From Nitrospira sp. (lineage in GTDB: Bacteria; Nitrospirota; Nitrospiria; Nitrospirales; Nitrospiraceae), in contig JALDRG010000018.1 in NCBI GenBank assembly GCA_031315995.1, forward strand, positions 1-64,000: a DNA stretch of 64,000 nucleotides, in the 5' to 3' direction. The notes under the pieces were generated by a model that saw only the letters and a list, made by a program, of their open reading frames with translations, ran no database searches and was not told the origin of the DNA. A program made the translations under genes and the position numbers. Positions within the stretch are counted from its first letter, which is position 1; each line of letters begins with the position of its first letter. Shown in pieces: positions 1-8,468 of the stretch.

Positions 1-346
1 TCAGTTCGGGATGGAAGCCCGTGCCCACTTCCAACAAACCGCAGAACCGGCCGTGAATGACCGCCCGCCCGGTGGTGGGTTCGGTGACCCGGGAGAGGAT
101 CTTCAGGAGCGTGCTCTTACCCGAGCCGTTGGTGCCGATGACCCCGAAGACTTCGCCTTGTTTGATCTCAAACGAAACGTCGCGCAGCGCCCACAGGGTG
201 CTCTGGGTCGAGGCGGCCGGCCGTTGGCCGCCGAGACGACGGAGGCCACGCGTCAAGGCTCCGGCGAGAGAGGCGTCCTGGGCATGTATCGCCCCCAGGC
301 GATACCGCTTGGACAACCCGGTGACGCTGACGGCTGTGTCGCTCAT
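1..346 (-). CDS. Polysaccharide-type ABC transporter ATP-binding protein (5' part only)
   Basis: Reading the minus strand from an ATG at 346 gives an uninterrupted frame to the window edge, so about 115 N-terminal residues are visible. It contains the Walker A motif GTNGSGKST after a segment reading LRDVSFEIKQGEVFGVIG, and continues with a stretch ending LLEVGTGFHPEL. That Q-loop region is typical of the Wzt/TagH/KpsT branch, which exports O-antigen or other lipid-linked glycans. The start codon directly follows the stop of a small upstream ORF (TAG then ATG). The cluster context of an acyltransferase, FkbH protein and acyl carrier protein fits export of a modified surface polymer. The partner permease would lie outside the window. 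The family call is firm; the substrate is inference. Confidence 0.88.
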   Translation of the reverse strand, partial: MSDTAVSVTGLSKRYRLGAIHAQDASLAGALTRGLRRLGGQRPAASTQSTLWALRDVSFEIKQGEVFGVIGTNGSGKSTLLKILSRVTEPTTGRAVIHGRFCGLLEVGTGFHPEL

Positions 347-511
347 CTACATCAACCTACGTTTGACATCGCGGAGGTGCTCAGCACGCGGTGTGTCCTG
401 GCATAGAAGAGGTTGTAGCAATGTTTGGTTGATCGACTCGCGCTTGAATGAACGCATGGGATATCGGTCCAATAATTCAGCATCCTGATATTCGTCTGGC
501 CCGTGTCGCAT
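347..511 (-). CDS. Small hypothetical protein (54 aa) between ACP and ABC ATPase
   Basis: This short minus-strand frame starts at ATG 511. A purine-rich GGGGGAG lies about 8 bases upstream (520-526), a better ribosome site than the one before an in-frame ATG at 538. Its TAG stop abuts the ATG of the ABC ATPase, as expected for translational coupling. The product is charged and ends in DVKRRLM. No transmembrane segment or known motif is visible. It could be a genuine small operon member or the leftover C-terminus of a larger decayed gene. Function unknown. Confidence 0.4.
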   Translation of the reverse strand: MRHGPDEYQDAELLDRYPMRSFKRESINQTLLQPLLCQDTPRAEHLRDVKRRLM

Positions 512-553
512 AGGAGGAACTCCCCCTAGCCGGTTCATGTGATAGACCGTGGT

Positions 554-790
554 TTACCGCGCGCCCTTGTCGACCAGGAAGTGCTTGAGTTCCCCGATAT
601 TCTTCATGTCGGCCAACTCATTGCCCTTGAAGCGGATTCCGAAAGCCTGTTCGATGCCGAACATGAGATTGATATGGGCCACAGAGTCCCATCCTTCGAT
701 ATCAGGTGCCGTCATCTCGTCGGTCAGCGTGAGAGTCTCATTGTCGAATACCTGGCGAAACACTTCTTCCAGTCGATCGTGTAACTCCAT
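554..790 (-). CDS. Acyl carrier protein
   Basis: A 78-residue acidic protein with the 4'-phosphopantetheine attachment motif in GWDSVAHINLMF, the modified serine being in DSV. Length and helix pattern match stand-alone acyl carrier proteins. It lies downstream of the MaoC/SDR and FkbH genes on the same strand. FkbH-type enzymes are known to load a glyceryl or related unit onto a dedicated ACP, so this is the likely carrier for the cluster rather than the housekeeping fatty-acid ACP. The family is clear; the pathway role is inferred from neighbours. Confidence 0.9.
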   Translation of the reverse strand: MELHDRLEEVFRQVFDNETLTLTDEMTAPDIEGWDSVAHINLMFGIEQAFGIRFKGNELADMKNIGELKHFLVDKGAR

Positions 791-945
791 TCATTCCCCC
801 AGATCTGTGCGGTGTATGATCACGTATCTATCAATATGTGGTCGGCAAGAAGACTCGGTTCCAGGTCGCCTTGTTTCTGTGCCCTGCCTCGGACGGCCAC
901 ATCATGCGTCCGGTTTGCTCCGTCCTGAGGTGGTTCCGCCGGTAT

Positions 946-2493
946 CTAAAATACATCCAGTATCTGTACTCCCTGTGACGGCTCAGGGCAAGCCAGCCGA
1001 TTGACGATCGCAGCGGCGGCCTGCTCCACCGGCATGGCTCCCTGCCGCCCCACAGTCGTGTTGGTCTGATCCGTCAATAATTTTGGCGGCCTGACAATAA
1101 GACTATGGACCTTTGGGTAGTGAGCGGCCGCCCAGTGCATCAGTCCCTCGATCGCACATTTTGCCGTGACATAGTGGGGCCACTCCGGTGGAAGGTCCTT
1201 CACAAATGCGGAGGAAATAAACACGTTCCACCCGGAACGTGCGTCCAAGGTGCTGAGAAGGGCGGACATGGGTATACCGGCCATCGCGGCACTCTGTGCG
1301 AGGAAGTCTTGAAACTGCGTGAACTTCTCCGGTACGAACGGCAGGGGGCGAATGGGCGGCGACGCATTGCATATCAGGAGATCGAGTCCACCGTAGCGCT
1401 CGATAAGATTTTGCCGCACCGTTCGGCCCCATTGGATATCCGACGCATCTCCTTGAACCAGCTCGATCGTTCCGAACGTGCTTCCAAGGCTCATCCGAAT
1501 CCGCTCCGCTTCCGTCGTGCACTGATGGTAGTTGAGAAACACTGTGCAGCCTTGTGAGGCCAACGCCTGAGTAATCGCAGCCCCGAGGCCTCGGCTGCCG
1601 CCGATAACTAATGCGACCTTTCCCTTCAGTTGTTCCGATCTCGGCAGCAGATCCGTGAGGCGAGTGAGAGAGGACTGCGGAGAGTCCTGCCGTACGAAGG
1701 CCCACATTTCGGCGGCCGCGCAAATCGTGGTGCCGGCCGACAGCATGCCGGTGGTGTGCAGCAGATCCAAGCGTTCGTCAAAGTCCTGAATGGTCACATC
1801 GTAGCGGAGCAGATTTTCCTGAGGTCCATCCTCAGCATGAAACGTGAGTTCCAAGCGCCAAAAGACGGCGCGTTTTCCCGGCAGCTCCATCCCGACGACA
1901 AAACTCGCCCACATCATGGCTGAGATGTGCCGTGCGGTGGCGCCCTTTCCGGAAAGCTTCCAGCGACGAATCACTTCTGCCAATTCGGTGGTCGCGGGCC
2001 CGTATGCGCCGGTCACGCGAGTCCCTGCGAGCAGGTTCTCTTTCTTCAGGTCTGCCGCTTCTGTGGAACAGGCCGCCTCTTGCACGGGTGTTTCTCGTGT
2101 GTCCCCGTGCCGAGGCATAAAGGTGAAAGTCGCCTTCAACATCAGGCGGGTGGCATCATAGAGTTTTACGATCGCACGGTCCGTCGTTGGTTCGCTGACC
2201 TCCAGGCGGTAGGGAATTCCGACGGCGAGGGGATTGCGAAACTCAATCGAGGTGCGCTGCAGCAGTCGATCGTGGCGATCGGAGAGCCGGCCGAGGGCCG
2301 CCAGCACGCCAAGCATCCCGAATACAACGGGCTCGCCGTAGGGTGTGGTCCGCGCATATTCCTCGGAGATATGTAGGGGGTTCCTATCCCGGCTGGCTGC
2401 GCTGAATTGTGCAAGATCCTGCGTTGTGAAAGAGACTGTAGTCTTGCGCGGCAGGGAGGATCGAGACCCAGACGACGGTTCAGGGAGCCCCAT
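946..2493 (-). CDS. MaoC-like hydratase / short-chain dehydrogenase fusion protein
   Basis: This 515-aa protein has two enzyme domains. Residues about 15-135 resemble a MaoC (R)-hydratase hot-dog fold, with the substrate-entry segment around NPLHISEEYA and VVFGMLG. Residues about 290-515 form an SDR Rossmann domain with the nucleotide motif GGSRGLGAA, a serine in NVFISSA and the catalytic YxxxK as YVTAK. Such fusions act on acyl-thioesters (hydration/dehydration plus ketoreduction). The start overlaps the stop of the FkbH gene by 14 bases, implying co-translation, and the ACP gene follows. It probably tailors an ACP-bound acyl unit; the actual substrate cannot be read from the sequence. Confidence 0.85.
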   Translation of the reverse strand: MGLPEPSSGSRSSLPRKTTVSFTTQDLAQFSAASRDRNPLHISEEYARTTPYGEPVVFGMLGVLAALGRLSDRHDRLLQRTSIEFRNPLAVGIPYRLEVSEPTTDRAIVKLYDATRLMLKATFTFMPRHGDTRETPVQEAACSTEAADLKKENLLAGTRVTGAYGPATTELAEVIRRWKLSGKGATARHISAMMWASFVVGMELPGKRAVFWRLELTFHAEDGPQENLLRYDVTIQDFDERLDLLHTTGMLSAGTTICAAAEMWAFVRQDSPQSSLTRLTDLLPRSEQLKGKVALVIGGSRGLGAAITQALASQGCTVFLNYHQCTTEAERIRMSLGSTFGTIELVQGDASDIQWGRTVRQNLIERYGGLDLLICNASPPIRPLPFVPEKFTQFQDFLAQSAAMAGIPMSALLSTLDARSGWNVFISSAFVKDLPPEWPHYVTAKCAIEGLMHWAAAHYPKVHSLIVRPPKLLTDQTNTTVGRQGAMPVEQAAAAIVNRLACPEPSQGVQILDVF

Positions 2494-4477
2494 CAGCGAT
2501 CTCCCAGGATTCGACGGTCTTCACAAACGTATTGGTGATCGGTCCTTTGCCCCGCAGGTCATAACTCCAGAGTTGAGATCCGTCAGGGCTGTCGAGGCGC
2601 TCAAAGCCATGTTTGGCATAGGCATCCGCCGACATCGCATTCTTTTGCGTCGGAATGTAGGTTCCTTGGAGTGAGGTGCATCCGAGCTGCGCTGCCTGTC
2701 GACAGAGGTGCTCCAGCATCGTTGCCTCAACGGTTCGTCCGATGACCCGGCAGCTCATAAGCCAGGTGTCGATGTCCAGTACCTCGCCCTGCCGTTGCGC
2801 AATCATCACGCTGACAAGCCCATGATCGGTGTAGCGATCCCGTAACCGTAATGACAAATGGACATAATTCGCATCCTGGACGAAGGCCTCCAGTTGCGGC
2901 ATGCCATGACGCCGGGTGGTGAGATTGAATTGGTTGGTCTTTCCGATGAGCTGGGCAATCCGCGGCAACTGCGACGCATCGAACGGCGTGACGATGGCCT
3001 GCATTCGAAGGCTGCGGTAGAAATCTTCGATGGAGCCGGCAGCCGCTTCCAGTTCCTTGATCTGGGCTCTGGCTCGATATTGGTCGGTCCGCTCATGATC
3101 TTCGGCGGTCAATGAGCTGGTTTCAAGCAGGAGATATTGCGACAGGGTCCTGACGTAATACGAGGGATCTTCCGGCATGGGGATGACATCAACCTCGGGC
3201 AGGAACTTGCGTACGATCTCGCGCTCGACAGGGTTGTCATCGACAAACACCAACGCATCCAGACCGATTTGCAGCGTTTTGGCGATTGTGCGGATATTGT
3301 CGGGCTTGGATTCCCAATTGGCGACGAAGAGGGCAATGTCCTGCGGCTTCAGCCGCATCTCCGAATGCTTTTCGAAGGGTTGGAGGGCATCGGCGTGGTT
3401 GTTTTTTGAGCAGACCGCCAAGATGATGCCCTTGCGCTTGAGCTTCAGAAGATATTCCTGGAATGCCACAAATGCCTCGCCGTCCGCTCCGTGGCCTAAC
3501 TTGATGCCCGCCAGTCCGTCTTCCGCAATCACACCGCCCCACAGCGTATTGTCCAAATCCAACACGAGACATTTACGGCTTAACCCAAGATCCGCCGCGA
3601 TCACTGTGGCGGTGTGTCTGGCGAGTAGGGGCAGGGCCTCAAGTGCGACCGCTTGTTTCGACAGATGCCAATAGCGCGGATCGCACCATCGCTGTTTCCC
3701 GATGAGCGCCGACAGGCGCTCGCAATCGACCAGGGAGACCGCGTTCGCGGCCGCTTCACCCAACCGCGTATTAACCGCCTGTGCCATCATGTATCGAGAG
3801 CCGGGAAGCCTGGTCGCCAGATGGCCGATCGGTATCTCGCAGGGCAATGCAAAGTTATGCTGGACGATTCGTGCACGGGAACGGGCGGCAACCATCCGCC
3901 AGAGGCCGGTCCAGCGACTCACCTCCTTGCGAACATCCTCTTCCGGGGTCTGGCTGAATTCGGGGAGATGGAGTTCCCCGTCGTGTACCGCCAGGACGAT
4001 GATATCCGGAGCAAAGGCATAGAGCCCGCTCTTGGGGTCGATGATGTCCTGCTGATATTGCCCATACCGGCTTTCATACAGACCGACTTGGATCCCGAGT
4101 CTCGCCGCCGCCAGGCATAACATCGGGCAAAATTGGGTTGTGGTGTAGCTGCCGAGGAGTGCAATTTTGATCGATCTGACCGCCGGCCGCTCGGCTTTCA
4201 GGGCATTGCGTTGAAACAGGCCCCAGCCTGCTTGCCACGCTGTAAAGTCGTCGCCTGAATCAACAATGGAAAGAGCCCATCGACAGGCTTCTGCATGGTT
4301 CTCAATCTGTTCGTAGCTTCGTGCAAGCTTGAGGCACAGGTCGGCTGTCGGCGGACTGGTCACACTTTCCAGATAGGCTTGGATCGCACGTTCGATCTGC
4401 CCCTTCTTGCGGAAGGCATCACCACGGGCCTCCGGGGTGGCAGAAGAACTCGAGTAGGGTATCCGGGCTGTATTCAT
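2480..4477 (-). CDS. FkbH-like HAD-IIIC family protein
   Basis: A 665-aa protein from the ATG at 4477. An N-terminal TPR-like helical stretch is followed by a SGNH-like region and then a HAD-IIIC domain with the hallmark LDLDNTLWGG near residue 304. The C-terminal third is GNAT-like, with several arginines and RVIGRTVE. FkbH proteins take a glycolytic intermediate and load a glyceryl-type unit onto an ACP; an ACP lies downstream. The frame can be extended to 4684, but that would overlap the next gene by 86 bases and the extra 69 residues look non-protein-like, so the shorter start is chosen. Product chemistry is inferred from the family. Confidence 0.9.
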   Translation of the reverse strand: MNTARIPYSSSSATPEARGDAFRKKGQIERAIQAYLESVTSPPTADLCLKLARSYEQIENHAEACRWALSIVDSGDDFTAWQAGWGLFQRNALKAERPAVRSIKIALLGSYTTTQFCPMLCLAAARLGIQVGLYESRYGQYQQDIIDPKSGLYAFAPDIIVLAVHDGELHLPEFSQTPEEDVRKEVSRWTGLWRMVAARSRARIVQHNFALPCEIPIGHLATRLPGSRYMMAQAVNTRLGEAAANAVSLVDCERLSALIGKQRWCDPRYWHLSKQAVALEALPLLARHTATVIAADLGLSRKCLVLDLDNTLWGGVIAEDGLAGIKLGHGADGEAFVAFQEYLLKLKRKGIILAVCSKNNHADALQPFEKHSEMRLKPQDIALFVANWESKPDNIRTIAKTLQIGLDALVFVDDNPVEREIVRKFLPEVDVIPMPEDPSYYVRTLSQYLLLETSSLTAEDHERTDQYRARAQIKELEAAAGSIEDFYRSLRMQAIVTPFDASQLPRIAQLIGKTNQFNLTTRRHGMPQLEAFVQDANYVHLSLRLRDRYTDHGLVSVMIAQRQGEVLDIDTWLMSCRVIGRTVEATMLEHLCRQAAQLGCTSLQGTYIPTQKNAMSADAYAKHGFERLDSPDGSQLWSYDLRGKGPITNTFVKTVESWEIADGAP

Positions 4478-4598
4478 GAGGGGCGGTCTACTTTCCTCTA
4501 TGCAGGTTGATCGGATGCGAGGATTCTCCGACAATGACAATCCCCGGGTCGTGGACGAAGCAGGGTACCTTCTTAGGTCACTCTCCTGTCGGACGTGT

Positions 4599-5177
4599 TC
4601 ATTTCTCTCGAACCACCTGCGGCGCGGTTCGCAACTGGATGACGCGAGGGGCCTCAGCAAATACTCTCGCTCCGGCGGGGACATCCGACATCACGACCGC
4701 GTTTGGTCCGATGACCGCACCGTCGCCGATCTTGACTCCGGCAAAGATCACCGCGCCGGGTCCGACTTCAACCCGTTGTCCGAGTTTTGGGCCCTTGTGT
4801 AAGGTTTTTTCCCCGCCATATCCCGCTCCGATCGTGGCGCCGTGGCGGATCAGGCAGTCGTCCCCGATCTCGGATTTCCAATGAAAGACGATTCCATGTT
4901 GATGGACCAGCCATAGTCTTCGTCCGAGCGTGACCTCCAATGGAATTTCAATCCCATAATGATTCCGCACATATCGATACATCACATAATAAATCGTGAG
5001 CAGGACGGATTTGAGCACGCCGCTGCGCCGAGCCGAGAGCCAGGTGCCAAAGCGATGGATGGCGATCGCTCGAAAGCCAGGCATGGTCCAGTCGCGGCTG
5101 TTCACGGTCCAGTCTTCACGGATCTGATTCCGTAGCTCTTGTAGCCCTTGATACAGCCTGACGAATGTCCCCAGCAT
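4599..5177 (-). CDS. Serine O-acetyltransferase-like left-handed beta-helix acyltransferase
   Basis: From the ATG at 5177 the product is 192 aa. The N-terminal half is helical; the C-terminal half has hexapeptide repeats of a left-handed parallel beta-helix (IGDDCLIRHGATIGAG, then KIGDGAVIGPNAVV). His residues in VHQHGIVFHW lie where CysE-type enzymes hold the catalytic His. An upstream in-frame ATG at 5219 exists, but GAGGTG sits directly before 5177 with better spacing. In CysE-like proteins of sugar clusters the acceptor is often not serine. Leading the FkbH/ACP operon, it may transfer the ACP-bound acyl unit to a sugar or lipid; that is inference. Confidence 0.82.
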   Translation of the reverse strand: MLGTFVRLYQGLQELRNQIREDWTVNSRDWTMPGFRAIAIHRFGTWLSARRSGVLKSVLLTIYYVMYRYVRNHYGIEIPLEVTLGRRLWLVHQHGIVFHWKSEIGDDCLIRHGATIGAGYGGEKTLHKGPKLGQRVEVGPGAVIFAGVKIGDGAVIGPNAVVMSDVPAGARVFAEAPRVIQLRTAPQVVREK

Positions 5178-6040
5178 CGGCACCTCGGTCACGTGAATGA
5201 ATATGGATCGAACGTTCATGTGGTGCTGTCTTGGCCCTGGGTTCTGCGGGGCGAGGAGGTCGACGGTCTCTGTGCAAACCCTGGTGTTGTGGAGGTCCTG
5301 ACCCGGCCAATCATGACCGGCACCGGGTGGCTGATTAGGGCGTATGCTGTGTACGGGGAGCTAGGCATCATGATGCGGTAGCCGTGCGTGCGAGTGAGCA
5401 AGGGGGGCATAGCCAGGCAGAATTCCTCCCGTTCTCGACCGGTCATCAAGCCGAAGACATATTCTTAGAAGCATGGGCTATCTTAGCATATGTCCAGTGC
5501 TACTGGACAAGGTAAAATCCAATTCACGGGAGTGAATCGGGTTGTCATTTTGAGTGTCCTTGTGCGCGAGGCCTTCCAGAGCCCACCCCTATGGCTCAGC
5601 AATGACCGGCCGTCGAACCATTGCCGGTCTGGTTGTCGATCATATTGTGATATGGCAGTCGACTCCGATTCGCGAAGGCGAATCTGCGCGGTGAGGGTGA
5701 TGAAGGCGCCATGATTTGTTGCGCCGCATGGCCAGTCCCGTTTGGTCGAGTTCTAAAGAGTTTGTCATACGTGTCGTGGTCCGCGATGCCTATCGAGAGA
5801 GTGGGGCGAGACCTATTTCATGGCTTGTATGGCGCTGGGACGCATGGTACTATCCCGCGTCTCCCGCTGGGGCCTGGTGAGGGATGCGTTGAAATAGTTC
5901 AGGCCTGACTCGATGTTGCCTTGCCCGGGAATCTAATCGAAAGCCAGACCCAAGTCGCCCCGTTATGTTGCGTCTTCGGCCCGTCCTTTCCCTTTGTTCC
6001 TTCGTTCAAGACAATGTCACTACCCAAGAGGAGGACCCAC
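5178..6040. other. Intergenic region with several short inverted repeats
   Basis: About 860 bases lie between the minus-strand acyltransferase gene and the plus-strand RRM gene, and I see no convincing coding region. Short frames at 5490-5714 and 5711-5908 have no usable ribosome site or recognisable composition. Inverted repeats are present: TGTCCAGT-gct-ACTGGACA at 5491-5509, CATAT-tgtg-ATATG at 5641-5654 and GATTCGC-gaag-GCGAATC at 5667-5684. The region presumably holds divergent promoters and a long 5' leader for the RNA-binding protein gene. Confidence 0.5.
5491..5509. repeat. Operator-like perfect inverted repeat TGTCCAGT-gct-ACTGGACA
   Basis: Two perfect 8-base arms are separated by three bases. 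The repeat lies about 315 bases upstream of the minus-strand acyltransferase start and 530 upstream of the RRM gene. There is no T-run, so it does not look like a terminator; a dimeric regulator site is possible. No regulator gene is adjacent. Confidence 0.4.
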
Positions 6041-6370
6041 ATGGGTTCTAAAATTTATGTTGGCGGGTTGCCCTATTCGGCAACCGAACAGCAGTTAAGC
6101 GATTTGTTCGCGGTGCACGGAGCGGTTGAATCGGCTCGTATCATCACGGACAAGTTTACCGGCCAATCGAGAGGTTTTGGATTCGTCGAAATGGCCTCTT
6201 CAGACGAGGCGCAAAAGGCGATTTCGGCTCTCAACGGGACGGACATGGGTGGCCGGACATTGACGGTCAATGAAGCACGTCCTCAGGAGCCCCGTTCAGG
6301 TGGTGGACCAGGGCGGAGCGGCGGCGGCGGGGGATTTGGAGATCGTGGTGGCAAGCGCGATCGCTGGTAA
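6041..6370 (+). CDS. Glycine-rich RRM RNA-binding protein
   Basis: A 109-aa protein starting at ATG 6041, with AAGAGGAGG at 6025-6033. A frame open further upstream is not needed. Residues 3-80 form one RRM: RNP2 is KIYVGGLP and RNP1 is SRGFGFVEM. A short Gly/Arg/Ser-rich tail (GGGPGRSGGGGGFG) follows. This matches bacterial Rbp-type proteins that bind single-stranded RNA and are often cold- or stress-regulated. The gene stands alone, has a long upstream leader and ends at a strong terminator. RNA target unknown. Confidence 0.93.
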   Translation: MGSKIYVGGLPYSATEQQLSDLFAVHGAVESARIITDKFTGQSRGFGFVEMASSDEAQKAISALNGTDMGGRTLTVNEARPQEPRSGGGPGRSGGGGGFGDRGGKRDRW

Positions 6371-6393
6371 CGCCTGATTTTGTATCAGCCCTT

Positions 6394-6428
6394 GGGGCAG
6401 CCATCCTGGTGGTGGCTGCCCCTTTTTT
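6394..6428 (+). terminator. Rho-independent terminator after the RRM gene
   Basis: A perfect 10-bp stem (GGGGCAGCCA at 6394-6403, TGGCTGCCCC at 6413-6422) with a 9-base loop is followed directly by six T residues. It begins 24 bases after the RRM stop codon. Confidence 0.9.
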
Positions 6429-6471
6429 GTGCGTTGAGAGCGGTGATCAAGGGCTAGGACCGTATGGGGGG

Positions 6472-7191
6472 TTAATCGAGACGCCGAAGGACTAGGTCGT
6501 CGAAATAGGTGACGGCATCGGATTTCGTCCAGAGCCCGATCCGCCCACTGGAAAATGTCTGGTCGCACACACCAAACAGCACTGCATTGTCGTAGAGCGC
6601 CTTGATCTCGCACCCACGTTGCACGATGCGCAATGTGTGCCACCCGGTCGCAGGGAGCGGGCGGTCGATCTGCTTCACAATCTGCGGCACTCCCTTCACC
6701 ACGCGGTAGAGGCGAATTTTTTGTTCCACCAGGCTGGCCCTCAGCAGGTAGTAGTTGCGGTCATCCGTCGCATGCCACAGCAGTCCGCCGCCGACATCGG
6801 CCTTTCCCGTCACGGCTAAATAGGACACCTCGACATCAATGTCGGTCGTGTCCGTTCCCTCCACCAGGAGGATTTTGTATGTCTGATCCGCTCCTTTGTG
6901 CAGCAGTTGGGCGAGCACTTGTGAGGGGCTTTTCGCGCGATCGGTGAGGAGGATTTTCCACTCTCCGGCCGGCCGACCGTCAAAGAGGGTGCCGATAGTG
7001 AACGAGCCGGGCAGCGAGCCCGGAGCCGCACCGTCAAAGTCCCATTGTCGAGTCTGTGGTAACTCCGGATCCGCCGCCTCTGCCGAAAATGATGCACCGA
7101 GCCACAGGCTGATCCAGCAGAGCGCGGTCAGGATACCGTCTCGCACGTGCCTGTATCTGTCGGTGGCGGGCGCCGTGTGATGGATGCGCAT
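6472..7191 (-). CDS. Secreted DUF1080/LamG-like beta-sandwich protein
   Basis: A 239-aa protein with a hydrophobic N-terminal segment (about residues 20-40, ending SAEAA) consistent with a signal peptide. The remainder has the beta-rich pattern of the DUF1080 / LamG jelly-roll family: WDFDG near the mature N-terminus, GGGLLWHATDDRNYYLLRA in the middle, and a C-terminal SSGRIGLWTKSDAVTYFDDL. No catalytic residues can be assigned. It is the last minus-strand gene downstream of the exporter and TPR genes and may belong to that periplasmic system. Function unknown; related folds bind carbohydrate. Confidence 0.75.
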   Translation of the reverse strand: MRIHHTAPATDRYRHVRDGILTALCWISLWLGASFSAEAADPELPQTRQWDFDGAAPGSLPGSFTIGTLFDGRPAGEWKILLTDRAKSPSQVLAQLLHKGADQTYKILLVEGTDTTDIDVEVSYLAVTGKADVGGGLLWHATDDRNYYLLRASLVEQKIRLYRVVKGVPQIVKQIDRPLPATGWHTLRIVQRGCEIKALYDNAVLFGVCDQTFSSGRIGLWTKSDAVTYFDDLVLRRLD

Positions 7192-7339
7192 TTACGTTCA
7201 CTGTCCGGTCGGAAGCGTAGAGGACTCTACCTCACCTGAGGCGTCGTCGGCGAGAGGCGAGTGAGATAATCGAATCAGGGCGGCGATGCCCGCTGGGTAG
7301 GTCATCGGACACATGTGGAGCGGGCGCGCAAGGCAAACG

Positions 7340-8236
7340 TTATGGCATCTCCAGTTCTCGGAGTTTGGCTTCGGCCTGTTCAAGCCACCGTCGATTGGCT
7401 GGTGTGTCGAGTTCAAGGCGAAGGTATTGTCTCAATTCCTGAGCCGCTTCCATGCGTTGGCCCATACTTGCCAGGGCATTGCCGAGGTTGAGGCGAATCT
7501 TCGCATCGTTGGGCCGTAAGTGCAGGGCGGTGCGGAACTCGCTGACAGCCGCTTCCGGCTGGCGTTTCTCCATCAACCCGAGACCGAGATTGAAGTGCGC
7601 GTTCACATTGTTCGGCTGCAGACTCGCAGCGGTTCGATATTCGGCGATGGCCCCGTCCAGGTCACCCATGGCCTTGAGCACCACGCCCAGATTGTTGTGC
7701 GCGTTTACATCCGTGGGGTTATGGCGTAAGACCGCTTTAAATTCCGTCATGGCACCTGCCACGTCTCCCATTTCTTTCAGCGCGACTCCGAGATCATTGT
7801 GGAGTTTCGGGTCATCCGGGTTAAGCCGCAAGGCCTCTTTGAATTCAACCATCGCCGCGTCATTCCGTCCGACATCGAGCAGGGTGTTCGCCAAGTTGAG
7901 GTGGGCGGCGAAATAGTTCGGTTGAAGCCGAAGCGCATGCTTGAATTCATCGATGGCCTGTCCCAGGTCTCCCTTAAAGACAAAGGCTACTCCGAGATCG
8001 TTGTGGCGCATCGCTTCCGCATCGGTGTCCACCGGTTGTTCGATCTTGTCGGTGGTCGAAAGAATCTGTTCTTCCTCCAACACCTGATTGTCTCCCATGT
8101 CGGATTTGGTGGTTGGTTTATCCGGAGGGGCGGCCAAGACCTGCACTGCGAAGAGCGTCGTGAGCCCGAGTACCATGGGCATGAGCGTGGCAGAAATCTG
8201 GCGATCCAGGTGATGGCCGCGGACCTCGTCTCGCAT
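7340..8236 (-). CDS. Periplasmic TPR-repeat protein
   Basis: A 298-aa protein from ATG 8236, with AAGGA seven bases upstream. The frame is open upstream to 8956, but that part is a shadow of the outer-membrane efflux gene. A signal-peptide-like segment (about 14-35) is followed by at least six tandem tetratricopeptide repeats with the AHxNLGxxL / AIxEFxxALxLxPN pattern, spaced 34 residues. TPR arrays are protein-interaction scaffolds. The gene follows the tripartite exporter operon after a 232-base gap on the same strand. Partner unknown. Confidence 0.88.
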   Translation of the reverse strand: MRDEVRGHHLDRQISATLMPMVLGLTTLFAVQVLAAPPDKPTTKSDMGDNQVLEEEQILSTTDKIEQPVDTDAEAMRHNDLGVAFVFKGDLGQAIDEFKHALRLQPNYFAAHLNLANTLLDVGRNDAAMVEFKEALRLNPDDPKLHNDLGVALKEMGDVAGAMTEFKAVLRHNPTDVNAHNNLGVVLKAMGDLDGAIAEYRTAASLQPNNVNAHFNLGLGLMEKRQPEAAVSEFRTALHLRPNDAKIRLNLGNALASMGQRMEAAQELRQYLRLELDTPANRRWLEQAEAKLRELEMP

Positions 8237-8468
8237 GGGAGGTTCCTTCCGAGCAGTCACATCTGTAGTCCGAGGAGCGCGCGAGACCGGTGTCTGGTCC
8301 GCCGCTTGATCGAGGGCCTGAGAGTACATCCCGTCAAATAGCCCTATCCGCGCAAGAAATTCAAGTTGAAAGTCCCCGGTGCGGTGACAGCAGCTTCTTG
8401 GGCGCTGACCGGTAAGGAGCTTGATGTCCGCGCCGTTCGTGAAAAGAAATAGGGGCGGGACCGATTCG

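Noticed and set aside
11..488. Plus-strand frames at the left edge
   Set aside because: They are shadows of the minus-strand ABC ATPase, which carries an unmistakable Walker A motif.
4478..4684. 69-residue N-terminal extension of the FkbH-like protein
   Set aside because: It overlaps the acyltransferase gene by 86 bases, is rich in Arg/Ser and lacks any conserved pattern; ATG 4477 begins the helical repeat region.
5490..5908. Two short plus-strand frames upstream of the RRM gene
   Set aside because: No ribosome site, no hydrophobic or domain pattern, and inverted repeats cut through them.
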